A DNA stretch of 64,000 nucleotides from CAJXMH01 sp964001305 (GCA_964001305.1 CAXFAI010000036.1:186001-250000); one strand, 5' to 3'. Positions 9,246 through 18,384 are shown, counted from the stretch's first letter. The notes: a model not told the origin generated them from the sequence alone. Numbers and translations are program-made.

Positions 9246-10670
9246 ATGTATACATTAATGGTGGTTATCTTCATTTTAGGATATGTGATGATAGCCTTTG
9301 AGCACCCCTTAAGAATAGACAAAGCAGCTCCAGCCCTTCTTATTGCAGTTCTTGGTTGGACAGCCTACGTATTTGGCATGGAAGAAATCTTAGCCCAAAG
9401 CGGATCTTTTCTAAATTATGTTGATGAAACTTTTGGTCTATCAGACAATTATGACATCAAGGCGATTATTGCTGAACATGGACATCACTTCATCGTTCAT
9501 GAATTATCTCACCATTTAACCCACCATTCAGAAATAATATTTTTCCTCATTGGAGCCATGACCATTGTTGAACTTGTGGATGCCCATGAAGGTTTTGCTG
9601 TAATTACTGACCGCATTAAAACAACCAATAAAGTCAAGCTACTTTGGATTATTTGTCTTTTAACTTTTTTCTTTTCAGCGGCATTAGACAACTTAACGAC
9701 TTCTATTGTAATGATTTCACTTCTCAGAAAATTAATTGCTGAGAAAAAAGATAGGTGGTTTTTTGCTGGATTGGTAATCATATCGGCAAATGCAGGTGGA
9801 GCTTGGTCACCAATTGGAGATGTTACCACAACCATGCTTTGGATTGGCAAACAAATTTCAGCGGGCAATATCATTACTGAACTTTTTGTACCTAGTTTAA
9901 TCTGCATGATTATACCCCTTATTTTCTTGAGCTTCACCCAAAAAGGAGATGTAAAAAGACCGGAAGCAAGCAAAGAAGCTGAACATATGCGAAACAAAAC
10001 AACAGCCTTTGAAAGAAACTTAATTTTCTTTTTAGGAGTTGCCTTATTGTTGTTTGTACCCGTTTTTAAAACAGTAACCCACTTACCTCCTTACATGGGA
10101 ATGATGTTTGGCTTAGGTGTTCTATGGGTTGTCACTGAAGTTATTCACCGAACTAAAAATCATGAAATAAAATCTGAGCTTTCTGTAATTGGTGTACTTC
10201 GAAAGATTGATATTGTAAGTGTCTTATTCTTCTTAGGAATCCTAATTGCAATCTCTAGTTTACAATCAGCTGGGCATTTAACTAGTATGGCAAAAATTCT
10301 TGATGAACAAATAGGAAATATTTATTTAGTGAATATTGTCATCGGTTTATTATCTGCCATTGTAGACAATGTACCTCTGGTAGCTGCATCTATGGGTATG
10401 TATCCAATAGTTTCTCCAGAACTATTGGCAACATTTACTCCTGAGAATGCAGAATATTATCAGCATTTTGTTCAAGATGGCAACTTCTGGGAATTTCTTG
10501 CGTACTGCGCTGGAACAGGTGGAAGTGCATTGATTATTGGATCCGCCGCAGGTGTAGCGGTCATGGGCATGGAACGAATAGACTTTATTTGGTATCTAAA
10601 AAAAATGAGCTTACTAGCAATATTAGGTTACGCGGCAGGCGCAATCTATTACGTTTTTGTTGTGGCTTAG
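9246..10670 (+). CDS. nhaD: NhaD-type Na+/H+ antiporter
   Basis: A 474-residue inner-membrane protein with about twelve hydrophobic segments. NhaD antiporters expel Na+ (or Li+) in exchange for protons and are typical of marine and halotolerant bacteria. Family motifs visible are FFSAALDNLTTSIVMISLLR (about 140-160), ISANAGGAWSPIGDVTTTML (about 178-197) and SAIVDNVPLVAASMGMY near residue 375, which carry the polar and acidic residues expected in the ion path. A His-rich stretch around HGHHFIVHELSHHLTHH (about 79-95) lies in an early loop. It follows the amino-acid dehydrogenase gene at 15 bases. No terminator follows. Confidence 0.9.
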   Translation: MYTLMVVIFILGYVMIAFEHPLRIDKAAPALLIAVLGWTAYVFGMEEILAQSGSFLNYVDETFGLSDNYDIKAIIAEHGHHFIVHELSHHLTHHSEIIFFLIGAMTIVELVDAHEGFAVITDRIKTTNKVKLLWIICLLTFFFSAALDNLTTSIVMISLLRKLIAEKKDRWFFAGLVIISANAGGAWSPIGDVTTTMLWIGKQISAGNIITELFVPSLICMIIPLIFLSFTQKGDVKRPEASKEAEHMRNKTTAFERNLIFFLGVALLLFVPVFKTVTHLPPYMGMMFGLGVLWVVTEVIHRTKNHEIKSELSVIGVLRKIDIVSVLFFLGILIAISSLQSAGHLTSMAKILDEQIGNIYLVNIVIGLLSAIVDNVPLVAASMGMYPIVSPELLATFTPENAEYYQHFVQDGNFWEFLAYCAGTGGSALIIGSAAGVAVMGMERIDFIWYLKKMSLLAILGYAAGAIYYVFVVA

Positions 10671-10721
10671 AAGCGATTTCAGCAACTAACATAATAGTGT
10701 TTACAATTTGGCGTTAATGAC

Positions 10722-10748
10722 TTATGCTTAGCACTTGCTTGAGCATAA
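10722..10748. promoter_or_regulatory. Imperfect palindrome upstream of exbB
   Basis: TTATGCT (10722-10728) and AGCATAA (10742-10748) are perfect inverted repeats, with nested AGCA (10730-10733) and TGCT (10736-10739) between them. It lies 30 bases before exbB, in a promoter-like position. Operator or RNA hairpin cannot be distinguished; it does not look like a Fur box. Confidence 0.35.
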
Positions 10749-10778
10749 TTTAGTGGAATTAACATCCAAACAGTAAAC

Positions 10779-11498
10779 ATGATCGCAAGCTTGCTAAATC
10801 AAATAAATATTGCTGAAGGGTCTTCAACCGACTCTCTAGCTAATTCAGCAGAACCAACAGAAAAAACACTTTCAATTTTAGAGTTGATTACATCAGGAGG
10901 TGTAGGAGGTATTATTGTAATGATAACCTTATTTATCCTTTCGGTAATTGCGGTTTATATTTTTATTGAAAGATACCTTACCATTAAAAAAGCAGCTGAA
11001 GAAGATCAAAATTTCATGAATGAGATTAAAGATTTTATTCATGATGGGAAACTAGAAGCAGCGAGATCACTTTGTAAAAGCACCCCTACTCCAATTTCAA
11101 GAATGATTGAAAAAGGAGTTAATCGAATTGGCAAACCGCTAGGTGATATCGGCGCCGCAATTGAAAATACGGGTAAACTCGAACTTTACAAGTTGGAAAA
11201 AAACTTAGCCACTTTGGCAACCATTTCGGGTGCTGCTCCAATGATTGGCTTTTTAGGTACTGTAATCGGGATGATTTTAGCCTTTCATCAAATGGCTTCC
11301 GCAGGTGGAAACATTGACGTAGAAATGCTTTCAGAAGGCATCTACACTGCAATGGTCACAACAGTTGCTGGCTTGGTGGTTGGTATTGTAGCTTACATTG
11401 GTTACAATTTATTAGTTGCCAAGGTTGAAAAAGTAGTTTTTAAAATGGAAGCTAGAACGACCGAATTCTTAGATATTCTTAACGAACCTGCGAAGTAA
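10779..11498 (+). CDS. exbB: ExbB/TolQ/MotA family proton channel
   Basis: A 239-residue inner-membrane subunit that, with ExbD, uses proton motive force to energise TonB. It has the expected three membrane segments: about 40-65 (GGIIVMITLFILSVIAVYIF), about 150-170 (SGAAPMIGFLGTVIGMILAF) and about 190-212 (MVTTVAGLVVGIVAYIGYNL), separated by a long cytoplasmic loop. The stop codon overlaps the exbD start (TAATG), which points to translational coupling. Confidence 0.92.
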   Translation: MIASLLNQINIAEGSSTDSLANSAEPTEKTLSILELITSGGVGGIIVMITLFILSVIAVYIFIERYLTIKKAAEEDQNFMNEIKDFIHDGKLEAARSLCKSTPTPISRMIEKGVNRIGKPLGDIGAAIENTGKLELYKLEKNLATLATISGAAPMIGFLGTVIGMILAFHQMASAGGNIDVEMLSEGIYTAMVTTVAGLVVGIVAYIGYNLLVAKVEKVVFKMEARTTEFLDILNEPAK

Positions 11499-11890
11499 TG
11501 GCGATTAAATCAAGAAATAAAGTAAGCCCCAATTTTAATATGTCGTCTATGACTGACATAGTATTCTTGTTGCTTATTTTCTTCATGTTAACCTCTACCT
11601 TAGTTAGTCCCAATGCACTTAAATTACTTTTACCAAGCAGTTCAAGTAAAACTTTAGCGCCTCAAACTGTTTCTGTTTCAATTACTAAAGAACTTGACTA
11701 CTATGTAGATAACCAAGCCATTGAATTTGACTTTCTAGAACCCATTTTAATTGAGAAAATGGCAGGCAATCCTGACAACTCAATTATTTTGCATGTAGAT
11801 AAAACCATTGCTGTAGAAGAAGCTGTAAAAGTGATGGATATTGCAAGTCGAAATAAATTCAAAATGGTTCTTGCCACAAAACCCAATTAA
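11498..11890 (+). CDS. exbD: ExbD/TolR family biopolymer transport protein
   Basis: A 130-residue protein with one N-terminal membrane helix (about residues 18-37) carrying the conserved proton-relay Asp20 in MSSMTDIVFLLLIFF, followed by a periplasmic domain. It forms the stator with ExbB. Bacteroidota often carry two exbD copies per cluster; only one is present here. Its start overlaps the exbB stop by one base and tonB follows 3 bases after. Confidence 0.92.
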   Translation: MAIKSRNKVSPNFNMSSMTDIVFLLLIFFMLTSTLVSPNALKLLLPSSSSKTLAPQTVSVSITKELDYYVDNQAIEFDFLEPILIEKMAGNPDNSIILHVDKTIAVEEAVKVMDIASRNKFKMVLATKPN

Positions 11891-11893
11891 TAG

Positions 11894-12679
11894 GTGGAAT
11901 TAGACTCAAATAATAAAAAAGGACTAATTACTAGTATTTCCATTCATGTGGTGTTACTACTACTTTTTGCATTTTTTGGAATGAGTTATATGGTTCCTCC
12001 ACCTGAAGAGGAAGGAGTTACCATCAACTTTGGAACGGTGGATGAAGGAATGATGAACCCAAGTCAGGTCCAACCAAGTCAAAAGGTTGAAGAAATTATT
12101 TCTGAAACTCCGGTTGAAGAACCAAATCCTGAGCAAACTATTGAAGACGATATTCTAACTCAAGATATTGATGAAGCGCCTTCCATCGATCAAAAGAAAG
12201 AAAAACCTACAGAAGTTAAAGAAGTTGAGGAAAAAAAGAAGGAAGAACCCAAACCTGATAAAAACTTAAGTTCAGCTATAGATAAGTGGAAAAAGAACAA
12301 AAACACTGAATCTGGAGGGGATGGAACCACAGACCAATCTGGTGATCAAGGCAAGTTAAATGGAGACCCAAATAGTAAGAGATACGAGGGAGGCGGAGCT
12401 GGTGATGGGATTTCTTTCTCACTTGCTGGAAGAAGTCGTTTAAGTAGTCCCAAAATCCAAGACAACTCACAAGAAGAAGGAACAGTTGTAGTTGACATTA
12501 TTGTAGATAAGTATGGTAAAGTTATCCGAGCTACACCAGGTGCACGTGGCTCAACCACAACCAATCAAACACTTTACCGAAAAGCAAAAGAGGCAGCATT
12601 GAAGACAAAATTTAATGCCAATCCAGATGCAGCAGAAGAACAAAAAGGGACAATGACCTTCATCTTCATCTTAAATTGA
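11894..12679 (+). CDS. TonB-like energy transducer
   Basis: A 261-residue protein with the TonB layout: short cytoplasmic N-terminus, one membrane anchor (about 15-35, ISIHVVLLLLFAFFGMSYMV), a periplasmic linker rich in Pro, Glu and Lys (about 38-130), and a C-terminal domain from about residue 185 with EEGTVVVDIIVDKYGKVIRA, the conserved core. It carries force from ExbBD to outer-membrane TonB-dependent or TolA-like partners. The start is GTG at 11894. Gly/Asp-rich residues at about 140-170 form a flexible spacer. The stop overlaps the folC ATG (TGATG... arrangement). Whether it serves uptake or a TolA-like role is not decidable. Confidence 0.86.
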   Translation: MELDSNNKKGLITSISIHVVLLLLFAFFGMSYMVPPPEEEGVTINFGTVDEGMMNPSQVQPSQKVEEIISETPVEEPNPEQTIEDDILTQDIDEAPSIDQKKEKPTEVKEVEEKKKEEPKPDKNLSSAIDKWKKNKNTESGGDGTTDQSGDQGKLNGDPNSKRYEGGGAGDGISFSLAGRSRLSSPKIQDNSQEEGTVVVDIIVDKYGKVIRATPGARGSTTTNQTLYRKAKEAALKTKFNANPDAAEEQKGTMTFIFILN

Positions 12680-13896
12680 TGGATTACAAAGAGTCGATTG
12701 AGTTTTTGTTCCTGCAGCTTCCTATGTATCAAAAACAAGGAAACTCTGCTTACAAAAAAGATTTGTCAAATACTCTAGCACTTTGTAAGAAACTTGACAA
12801 CCCTCATTTAAAATTCAAGAGTATACACATAGCAGGCACCAATGGAAAGGGCTCTGTTGCACATATGCTGGCAAGTATATTCCAAAGCCATGGTTATACT
12901 ACTGGTTTGTATACTTCACCACATTTAAAAGACTTTCGAGAAAGAATTAAGATAAATGGCAAAATGATTTCTGAAGAGGAGGTTATTTCATTTATTGAAA
13001 ACAAGAAAGAAGATTTTAAAAACATACATCCCTCCTTTTTTGAATGGACAGTAGCACTTGCATTCGACACTTTTGCCAATAGAAAAGTTGATGTGGCAAT
13101 CATTGAAACTGGACTCGGAGGACGATTAGACTCGACAAATGTTATAAGCCCCACTCTTAGTGTAATCACCAATATAGGATTAGATCACACAGAATTATTA
13201 GGAGATACTTTAGAGAAAATTGCATTTGAAAAAGCGGGAATTATAAAACCAAATACTCCGGTAGTTATTGGTAATTCATCCAAGCAAAAAAAATTGTTCG
13301 AATCCATTGCTCTGGAGAGAAATAGTAAAATCATTTTTGCTGAAGACTTTAAAATTAAAGACGAGATACAGTCTGACTTAATAGGCAACTATCAAAAAGA
13401 AAATATTCACACTGTTTTAACCTCAGTTGAAGAGTTAAATCACCAAGGCTGGAATTTAAATCAAGAAATTGTTAAGACTGCTCTCCAAAAAGTAAAATTT
13501 AATACCGGCTTAAGAGGCCGTTATGAGGTACTAAAAGAACAACCCAAAACCATTGCGGATACAGCTCATAATTTCGAAGGTTTGAGCATCGTTCTAAATC
13601 AATTACAAAAAGAATCATACAATAAACTTCATATAGTCTTAGGACTTGTTAAAGAAAAGGCTATAGATCGAATACTTCCGCTCTTTCCAAAAGATGCCAT
13701 TTACTATTTCTGCCAAGCAAAAATTCCAAGAGCAATGGATGTGAATGAACTTCAATCAAATGCCCACAAATTTCATTTAGAAGGGAACGTTTATCAATCA
13801 GTTGAACAAGCGATAAATAGCGCCAAAAACGCAGCCACACCCTCAGATTTGATTTACATTGGAGGTAGCACTTTTGTAGTAGCAGAAGCCCTATAA
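12679..13896 (+). CDS. folC: Folylpolyglutamate synthase / dihydrofolate synthase
   Basis: A cytoplasmic Mur-ligase-superfamily enzyme that adds L-Glu to dihydropteroate and folates. The P-loop is HIAGTNGKGSVAHMLAS (about residues 49-65); GLYTSPHLKDFRERI and ETGLGGRLDSTN are further FolC signatures, and NIGLDHTELLGDTLEKIAFEK is split over the central domain. At 405 residues it has the usual length. The ATG at 12679 overlaps the TGA of the upstream tonB-like gene, so translation is probably coupled; a TTG one codon upstream is less likely. Confidence 0.93.
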   Translation: MDYKESIEFLFLQLPMYQKQGNSAYKKDLSNTLALCKKLDNPHLKFKSIHIAGTNGKGSVAHMLASIFQSHGYTTGLYTSPHLKDFRERIKINGKMISEEEVISFIENKKEDFKNIHPSFFEWTVALAFDTFANRKVDVAIIETGLGGRLDSTNVISPTLSVITNIGLDHTELLGDTLEKIAFEKAGIIKPNTPVVIGNSSKQKKLFESIALERNSKIIFAEDFKIKDEIQSDLIGNYQKENIHTVLTSVEELNHQGWNLNQEIVKTALQKVKFNTGLRGRYEVLKEQPKTIADTAHNFEGLSIVLNQLQKESYNKLHIVLGLVKEKAIDRILPLFPKDAIYYFCQAKIPRAMDVNELQSNAHKFHLEGNVYQSVEQAINSAKNAATPSDLIYIGGSTFVVAEAL

Positions 13897-13913
13897 AATA
13901 TTTTCAAAAAAAA

Positions 13914-13943
13914 TTGCTCATATCAACAATTAATGTATATTTG
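13914..13943 (+). promoter_or_regulatory. Promoter of tRNA-Val
   Basis: TTG (13914-13916), a 19-base spacer and TATATTTG (13936-13943) match the Bacteroidota consensus perfectly, 17 bases before the mature tRNA 5' end. It is one of the best promoters in the window. Confidence 0.8.
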
Positions 13944-13960
13944 CCATCCCAAATTTTAAG

Positions 13961-14035
13961 GGGCGATTAGCTCAGTTGGTTCAGAGCACCTGCCTTACAA
14001 GCAGGGGGTCACTGGTTCGAATCCAGTATCGCCCA
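13961..14035 (+). tRNA. tRNA-Val (anticodon UAC)
   Basis: A full cloverleaf can be drawn: acceptor GGGCGAT/ATCGCCC (13961-13967 with 14028-14034), D arm GCTC/GAGC, anticodon stem CCTGC/GCAGG with loop CTTACAA giving anticodon TAC, and a T arm with the loop TTCGAAT. The discriminator base is A at 14035. CCA is not encoded (the next bases are CAA), so it must be added by the nucleotidyltransferase. Confidence 0.97.
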
Positions 14036-14036
14036 C

Positions 14037-14068
14037 AAAAAAGCCTAAGTTCTTTAGGCTTTTTTTTA
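14037..14068 (+). terminator. Rho-independent terminator after tRNA-Val
   Basis: AAGCCTAA (14041-14048) pairs with TTAGGCTT (14054-14061), extended by the flanking A and T tracts, and is followed by a T run. It lies directly after the tRNA. Confidence 0.9.
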
Positions 14069-14156
14069 TGCCCTTTATTAACCATCATATCATCACTATA
14101 TAAAGAATTGCGAACTAAGCTTTTAATCCTTATTTTGAAGCCGCCAATTCTAGCTG

Positions 14157-15827
14157 ATGTCACTGAACTCTATTGAATATAAAGTATCTATCTTGAATTC
14201 ATCTATTGAAATGATAGATGGCAGAAAATTCAAGAAAACGGCTATTATAGAAAAGTGGAAAGGAAATCATAAAATAAGTTCCAAAAAACTAGGAGCCCCT
14301 GAAAAGGAAAAAGTTTACAAAGCGATAAAAGAGGGGAAACCGATAAACCTTAGTGACTGCTACCTTAAAGATTTTTCACTGAAAGAATATCGATTGGCTT
14401 TTAAACTATCAGAAACTGAAGAAATCACACTTCATAATTTTCAAGCAGAGCACGCCTTTTTTGAAAGTGAATACGGTACCGATTTTAGCCACAGCTATTT
14501 TACAGATGGATCAGGAAATTTTGCATACGCTGTATTTAACTTAGGAAGAGTCTCATTTGGTCATGCCAAATGCTTTTCAAGCTTAAATTTTAATCGGGCT
14601 GAGTTTCATCTAGAGGAATTAAACTTTCGTTTTGCCGAATTTGATGAAGGAGATCTTCGATTTTCTTCTTGCATTTTCGACTGTGAGCATGTCCTATTTG
14701 TAAACACCAATTTTGGAAAAGGAAATGTTAGCTTCAGACAAGCCGATTTTAAACGAAGCAATTGCAATTTTCAATATGCAAGATTTGAACATGGAGATGT
14801 TAGTTTCGATAAAGCCGTTTTTCGAGGAGAAAAGATTGATTTTCGAAAAGTAGAATTTGGAGAAGGAAAAGCAGAGTTTAGAAGAGTTGATTTTGGAAAT
14901 GGAAACATTTCATTCAATGAATCTGAATTTAAAGAAGGAAAAATAAGCTTTAGGCATGCCATTTTTGGAAATGGAGAAAAAACCTTTGAAAATGTCTCTT
15001 TTGGGCCAAGTCAAGTTTCTTTTGATGGGAGCATTTTTGGAAGCGGTATGCTGTCATTTAAAAATTCTGATTTTGATTACTTGAGCATCCGTGACGGTCG
15101 ATTAGGAGGTTATTGTGATTTTAGGGTTTCTAAGGGTAAGGTTCTAGACATCTCCTACTCAATTGTAAAAGACATTATTGATTTTCAGGCAGGAGAATAT
15201 TCCGTAAAGCTTGATACCTTAAGAATTGAAGGCCTAAAAATTATGGGTAAACTTTTTATCTCTTGGGATGAAAACAATGCCTATAACTTGATTAGTCTCC
15301 AACATCACACTTCCTTAAAAAGCAAGGCGCAACAGTTCAATCTTTTAAAAGAAAGTTTTCATCAAAACGGAAAATACAATTGGGAAGATGAAGCCTATGT
15401 AGCTTACAAACGATTTGATATGAGAGCGAATCTGGCTAAAGGGAATCAAAAAGGAGGAATTCATTCGGTTCGCTCAAACCTCTTATTTGCTGTGCAGTGG
15501 TTACTTTTTGACAAGATTGGTCTGTTTGCAACTGCTCCTTTACGTGTATTCACAAGCATGCTTTTTGTGCTTACTTTTTTTGCATTCTTATTTACTATGT
15601 TATCTCTATTTACAAATGCAGAAATCGTTTCATCTGTAGGCGACCCAGATCAATTAAGTTTGATTCAAAAATCATTTTACCACAGCGCAATTACCTTTTT
15701 TACTATCGGTTATGGGGACTTTTTTCCATCAGGACATATTAGATGGCTTTCAGCAGTTGAAGGTTGGTCAGGAGTTTTCTTAATGTCTTACTTTACAGTA
15801 GCCTTCGTAAGAAAAATTTTACGCTAG
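14157..15827 (+). CDS. Beta-helix (pentapeptide-like repeat) protein fused to a two-helix potassium channel
   Basis: A 556-residue protein. After about 90 residues, residues 95-315 form a regular repeat of roughly 12 residues with Phe or hydrophobic residues at fixed places and FGxG turns (RRVDFGNGNISF, NESEFKEGKISF, RHAIFGNGEKTF). This suggests a quadrilateral or related beta-helix like pentapeptide-repeat proteins. The C-terminus is a minimal pore module: a helix at about 460-487, the selectivity filter TIGYGD at 516-521, and a final helix at about 531-553. K+ channels of this TM-P-TM type assemble as tetramers in the inner membrane, so the repeat would lie in the cytoplasm. No RCK or cyclic-nucleotide domain is seen. 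The gating signal is unknown. Confidence 0.82.
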   Translation: MSLNSIEYKVSILNSSIEMIDGRKFKKTAIIEKWKGNHKISSKKLGAPEKEKVYKAIKEGKPINLSDCYLKDFSLKEYRLAFKLSETEEITLHNFQAEHAFFESEYGTDFSHSYFTDGSGNFAYAVFNLGRVSFGHAKCFSSLNFNRAEFHLEELNFRFAEFDEGDLRFSSCIFDCEHVLFVNTNFGKGNVSFRQADFKRSNCNFQYARFEHGDVSFDKAVFRGEKIDFRKVEFGEGKAEFRRVDFGNGNISFNESEFKEGKISFRHAIFGNGEKTFENVSFGPSQVSFDGSIFGSGMLSFKNSDFDYLSIRDGRLGGYCDFRVSKGKVLDISYSIVKDIIDFQAGEYSVKLDTLRIEGLKIMGKLFISWDENNAYNLISLQHHTSLKSKAQQFNLLKESFHQNGKYNWEDEAYVAYKRFDMRANLAKGNQKGGIHSVRSNLLFAVQWLLFDKIGLFATAPLRVFTSMLFVLTFFAFLFTMLSLFTNAEIVSSVGDPDQLSLIQKSFYHSAITFFTIGYGDFFPSGHIRWLSAVEGWSGVFLMSYFTVAFVRKILR

Positions 15828-15830
15828 AAG

Positions 15831-18122
15831 CTATACTTTCTCTTTTGGGATTTCATTCAATTTAATTGCAGGTGGATTCTTTTGAAGAACCTTCATCCTG
15901 CCGTCAATCTCTTTCATCATTCTGCTTGCTTCTCCACTATCAATTCTACCCCTTTTCTGAAGTCGCTCTATCGTTTTACTCTCATAATTCAAAAGCGAAC
16001 GGACTGCCTGTTGTGTAGAAACTGCTTTGTAAACCGCAGGGTAATTCTTTCTCAAATTTCTTAAAAATGTTTGTCCTTCTATCCGGTTTGCATTTATTTC
16101 ACTTTCAATCATCAATAATGCTTCAGAATCTTCTTTATCTGTTCGCATTAGGCTTTCTACCAATTTTAAAGCCTCTTCTTGTGCCATTACAAAACTAACA
16201 GCACAATCATAACTCAACATCATTCGATCTAAGTACCAATCTTTTGCTAGCTTACCAACCATTGGCCAACGACTAACTTTACTTAATAATTCAGGAACCT
16301 TCCAGCTTTCTTCCAAATCCTTTCTTTCTGATAAGGCCACTCTACCACCTTGATCCAACAATTGACTAATATTATCACTCAATATTTTAACAGCCGTTCC
16401 TCCAAGTAAACCATCTTTAAATTGATGCCAATAACTACTCTTTTCTGCTTCTAAAAATCGCTTTCTCAATTCCGTTATTCCTTCATGTGACTCCAAGTCC
16501 TCAATACCAATTCGATCATCTTTACCAGGGAGGTAATTCTCCACATGCATCCAATCAGACTTCTTTATAAATCGATCTTGCTTTAAACGATCTATCTGAT
16601 TAGAAGCACTTTCATGCAAATAATCTCTTGCATTATTGATCATTACTGCTTTTGCAGAACTCACTTTTGTTAATCCTAAATAATTAATTAAGTACTTAAT
16701 TGTTGAAGCGTTTACTAATAATGTTAAGGTTACTATTCCTGCCGTGAAAAAGAGAAACTGATCTTTTATTTCTCTTGATATATATTGATCATCAACTCCT
16801 GCTACAATAAGTGCTAGCGCCAATCCAATAGCACCTCTAAGGGCTCCATACCAAACTATAATTGCGTCTTTTTTTGGTAAACCATAGCCTGCGTTTTTCA
16901 TTAGTGGATACAATACAAAAATGACCAGGGCTCTCACAACATGAATACCTACATAAAATATTCCCAAAAGCATAAAATCATTCAAGCTAAACACACTTCG
17001 CTCAGCTACAACGATACCTACAATTAAAAAAATGAGACAATTTGCAATAAAACCGGCTAACTCCCAAAATTCGTGCATAAAATGCTCAACTTGAGGGCTA
17101 ATACGAGAGCGACCTACCCCACCAACTATTAACCCTAAGGCAACTAAACCTAAAACACCAGAAACGTGAAAAGTGTGCTCTGCAATAAAAAAGGTTAGAT
17201 AAGCTGTAGCAACGACTAAACTAGTTTCTACCAAAGCATCATTAAATACATTCTTAATCCAATTGATAACTATGTAACCAAACACCGCACCTATCAATAA
17301 GCCGCCAAAGGCTACTCTAAAAAATTCTACAATTGGACTACCTTCTGTAGCTTGGCCAGTAATTCCCAAAAAGAAAACCATAAAAAGCACAATGGCTGTA
17401 CCGTCATTTAATAATGACTCTCCTTCAATTAAAGTACCTAACTTTTTACTTGCACCCAGTTCTTTTAGCAATGCAACAACGGCAACAGGGTCGGTAGCAC
17501 TAACTATAGCACCAAACATAAGCGCTAATGACCAATTCCAATCCATCAACCCTATTCCAAAATATTTTAAACCCATTGCGAGAGCTCCTGTTAAGCCCAA
17601 AGCCATTAATATACCTGGCACAGCTAATAAAATAGCATTCGTTGCTGATTTTTTAAATGTATGCAAGTCCATTGCAAAAGAGGCCTCAAAAATTAATATG
17701 GGTAAAAAGATAAAAAGCAGCATGTGAGGGTCAATGTTGGCTGCAAAATTGATAGCACCACTTATTCCTTCAAGGTTAACTTGCATTGAACCTATATCAA
17801 TTCCCGATAAGTAACCTAAACGATTGGCAACCCCCATAAATAGTCCAATAATTAACAGCAGTACAGTAAATGGGAATGGACTTTTCTTTACAAAATGTCT
17901 AGTAGATACACCTATAATTATGGATAGTATAATAAATAATAAAGGTGCAGTATCAGTATGATGGGCATCATCTTGGCTTTCTTCCTGATGTTCATTCTCT
18001 TGAGCACTTACAACTTCTTGTTGATGATGGTTGCTATGTTCCTGAGCTAAAACTTCCGAAGCATCAAAAAACAAGAATACTGGAATTAATAAAAAAAGCG
18101 AACTTTTAAGAATTTGCTTCAT
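15831..18122 (-). CDS. CPA1-family Na+/H+ antiporter with exported His-rich leader
   Basis: A 763-residue inner-membrane cation:proton antiporter of the NhaP type. Core motifs are SATDPVAVVALLKELG and GESLLNDGTAIVLFMVFFLG, which include the conserved ion-binding Asp residues, within about twelve membrane helices (about residues 62-475). A cytoplasmic tail of about 280 helical residues follows. Unusually, it begins with a typical signal peptide (ending near EVLAQE) and a His/Glu/Asp-rich stretch (HSNHHQQ ... DDAHHTD, about 28-57) before the first helix, which may face the periplasm and bind metal or sense pH. Its end is 3 bases from the convergent channel gene, with no clear terminator between. 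Confidence 0.88.
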   Translation of the reverse strand: MKQILKSSLFLLIPVFLFFDASEVLAQEHSNHHQQEVVSAQENEHQEESQDDAHHTDTAPLLFIILSIIIGVSTRHFVKKSPFPFTVLLLIIGLFMGVANRLGYLSGIDIGSMQVNLEGISGAINFAANIDPHMLLFIFLPILIFEASFAMDLHTFKKSATNAILLAVPGILMALGLTGALAMGLKYFGIGLMDWNWSLALMFGAIVSATDPVAVVALLKELGASKKLGTLIEGESLLNDGTAIVLFMVFFLGITGQATEGSPIVEFFRVAFGGLLIGAVFGYIVINWIKNVFNDALVETSLVVATAYLTFFIAEHTFHVSGVLGLVALGLIVGGVGRSRISPQVEHFMHEFWELAGFIANCLIFLIVGIVVAERSVFSLNDFMLLGIFYVGIHVVRALVIFVLYPLMKNAGYGLPKKDAIIVWYGALRGAIGLALALIVAGVDDQYISREIKDQFLFFTAGIVTLTLLVNASTIKYLINYLGLTKVSSAKAVMINNARDYLHESASNQIDRLKQDRFIKKSDWMHVENYLPGKDDRIGIEDLESHEGITELRKRFLEAEKSSYWHQFKDGLLGGTAVKILSDNISQLLDQGGRVALSERKDLEESWKVPELLSKVSRWPMVGKLAKDWYLDRMMLSYDCAVSFVMAQEEALKLVESLMRTDKEDSEALLMIESEINANRIEGQTFLRNLRKNYPAVYKAVSTQQAVRSLLNYESKTIERLQKRGRIDSGEASRMMKEIDGRMKVLQKNPPAIKLNEIPKEKV

Positions 18123-18256
18123 ATTTAGAAAGTATAGTAGATTATTAAAAAGTTGTCCATAAAGATAGAAACATATTTAACAATCATTTACATTTTAGAA
18201 TTTTACATTGTATTCACATTAAAATGTTAAATATTTTAACTTTTAATAAGAAATAT

Positions 18257-18287
18257 TTGTATGTATTTTAAAAAGCATGTATGTTTG
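18257..18287 (+). promoter_or_regulatory. Promoter of the first giant T9SS protein
   Basis: TTG (18257-18259), a 20-base spacer and TATGTTTG (18280-18287) match the Bacteroidota consensus. The leader would be about 90 bases. The rest of 18123-18384 is AT-rich and shows no other gene. Confidence 0.65.
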
Positions 18288-18290
18288 AAA

Positions 18291-18314
18291 GGTTGCAATT
18301 TTTTCTACGCAACC
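18291..18314 (+). promoter_or_regulatory. Possible 5'-UTR stem-loop
   Basis: GGTTGC (18291-18296) can pair with GCAACC (18309-18314) right at the predicted transcript start. It could protect the 5' end of the long mRNA. The downstream leader also has AACT repeats close to the start codon. Function is not known. Confidence 0.35.
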
Positions 18315-18384
18315 AACACGAAGAATAACTAACTATTAATCAAAGCCTTACAAAGGTAACTAACTAACTAAATTATTATTAACT

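Noticed and set aside
9509..9997. 162-codon minus-strand open frame
   Set aside because: It lies wholly inside nhaD on the other strand, has no promoter or family features, and its sequence is typical of an antisense shadow.
13976..14176. Short frames over tRNA-Val on both strands
   Set aside because: They overlap the tRNA and its terminator and have no independent support.
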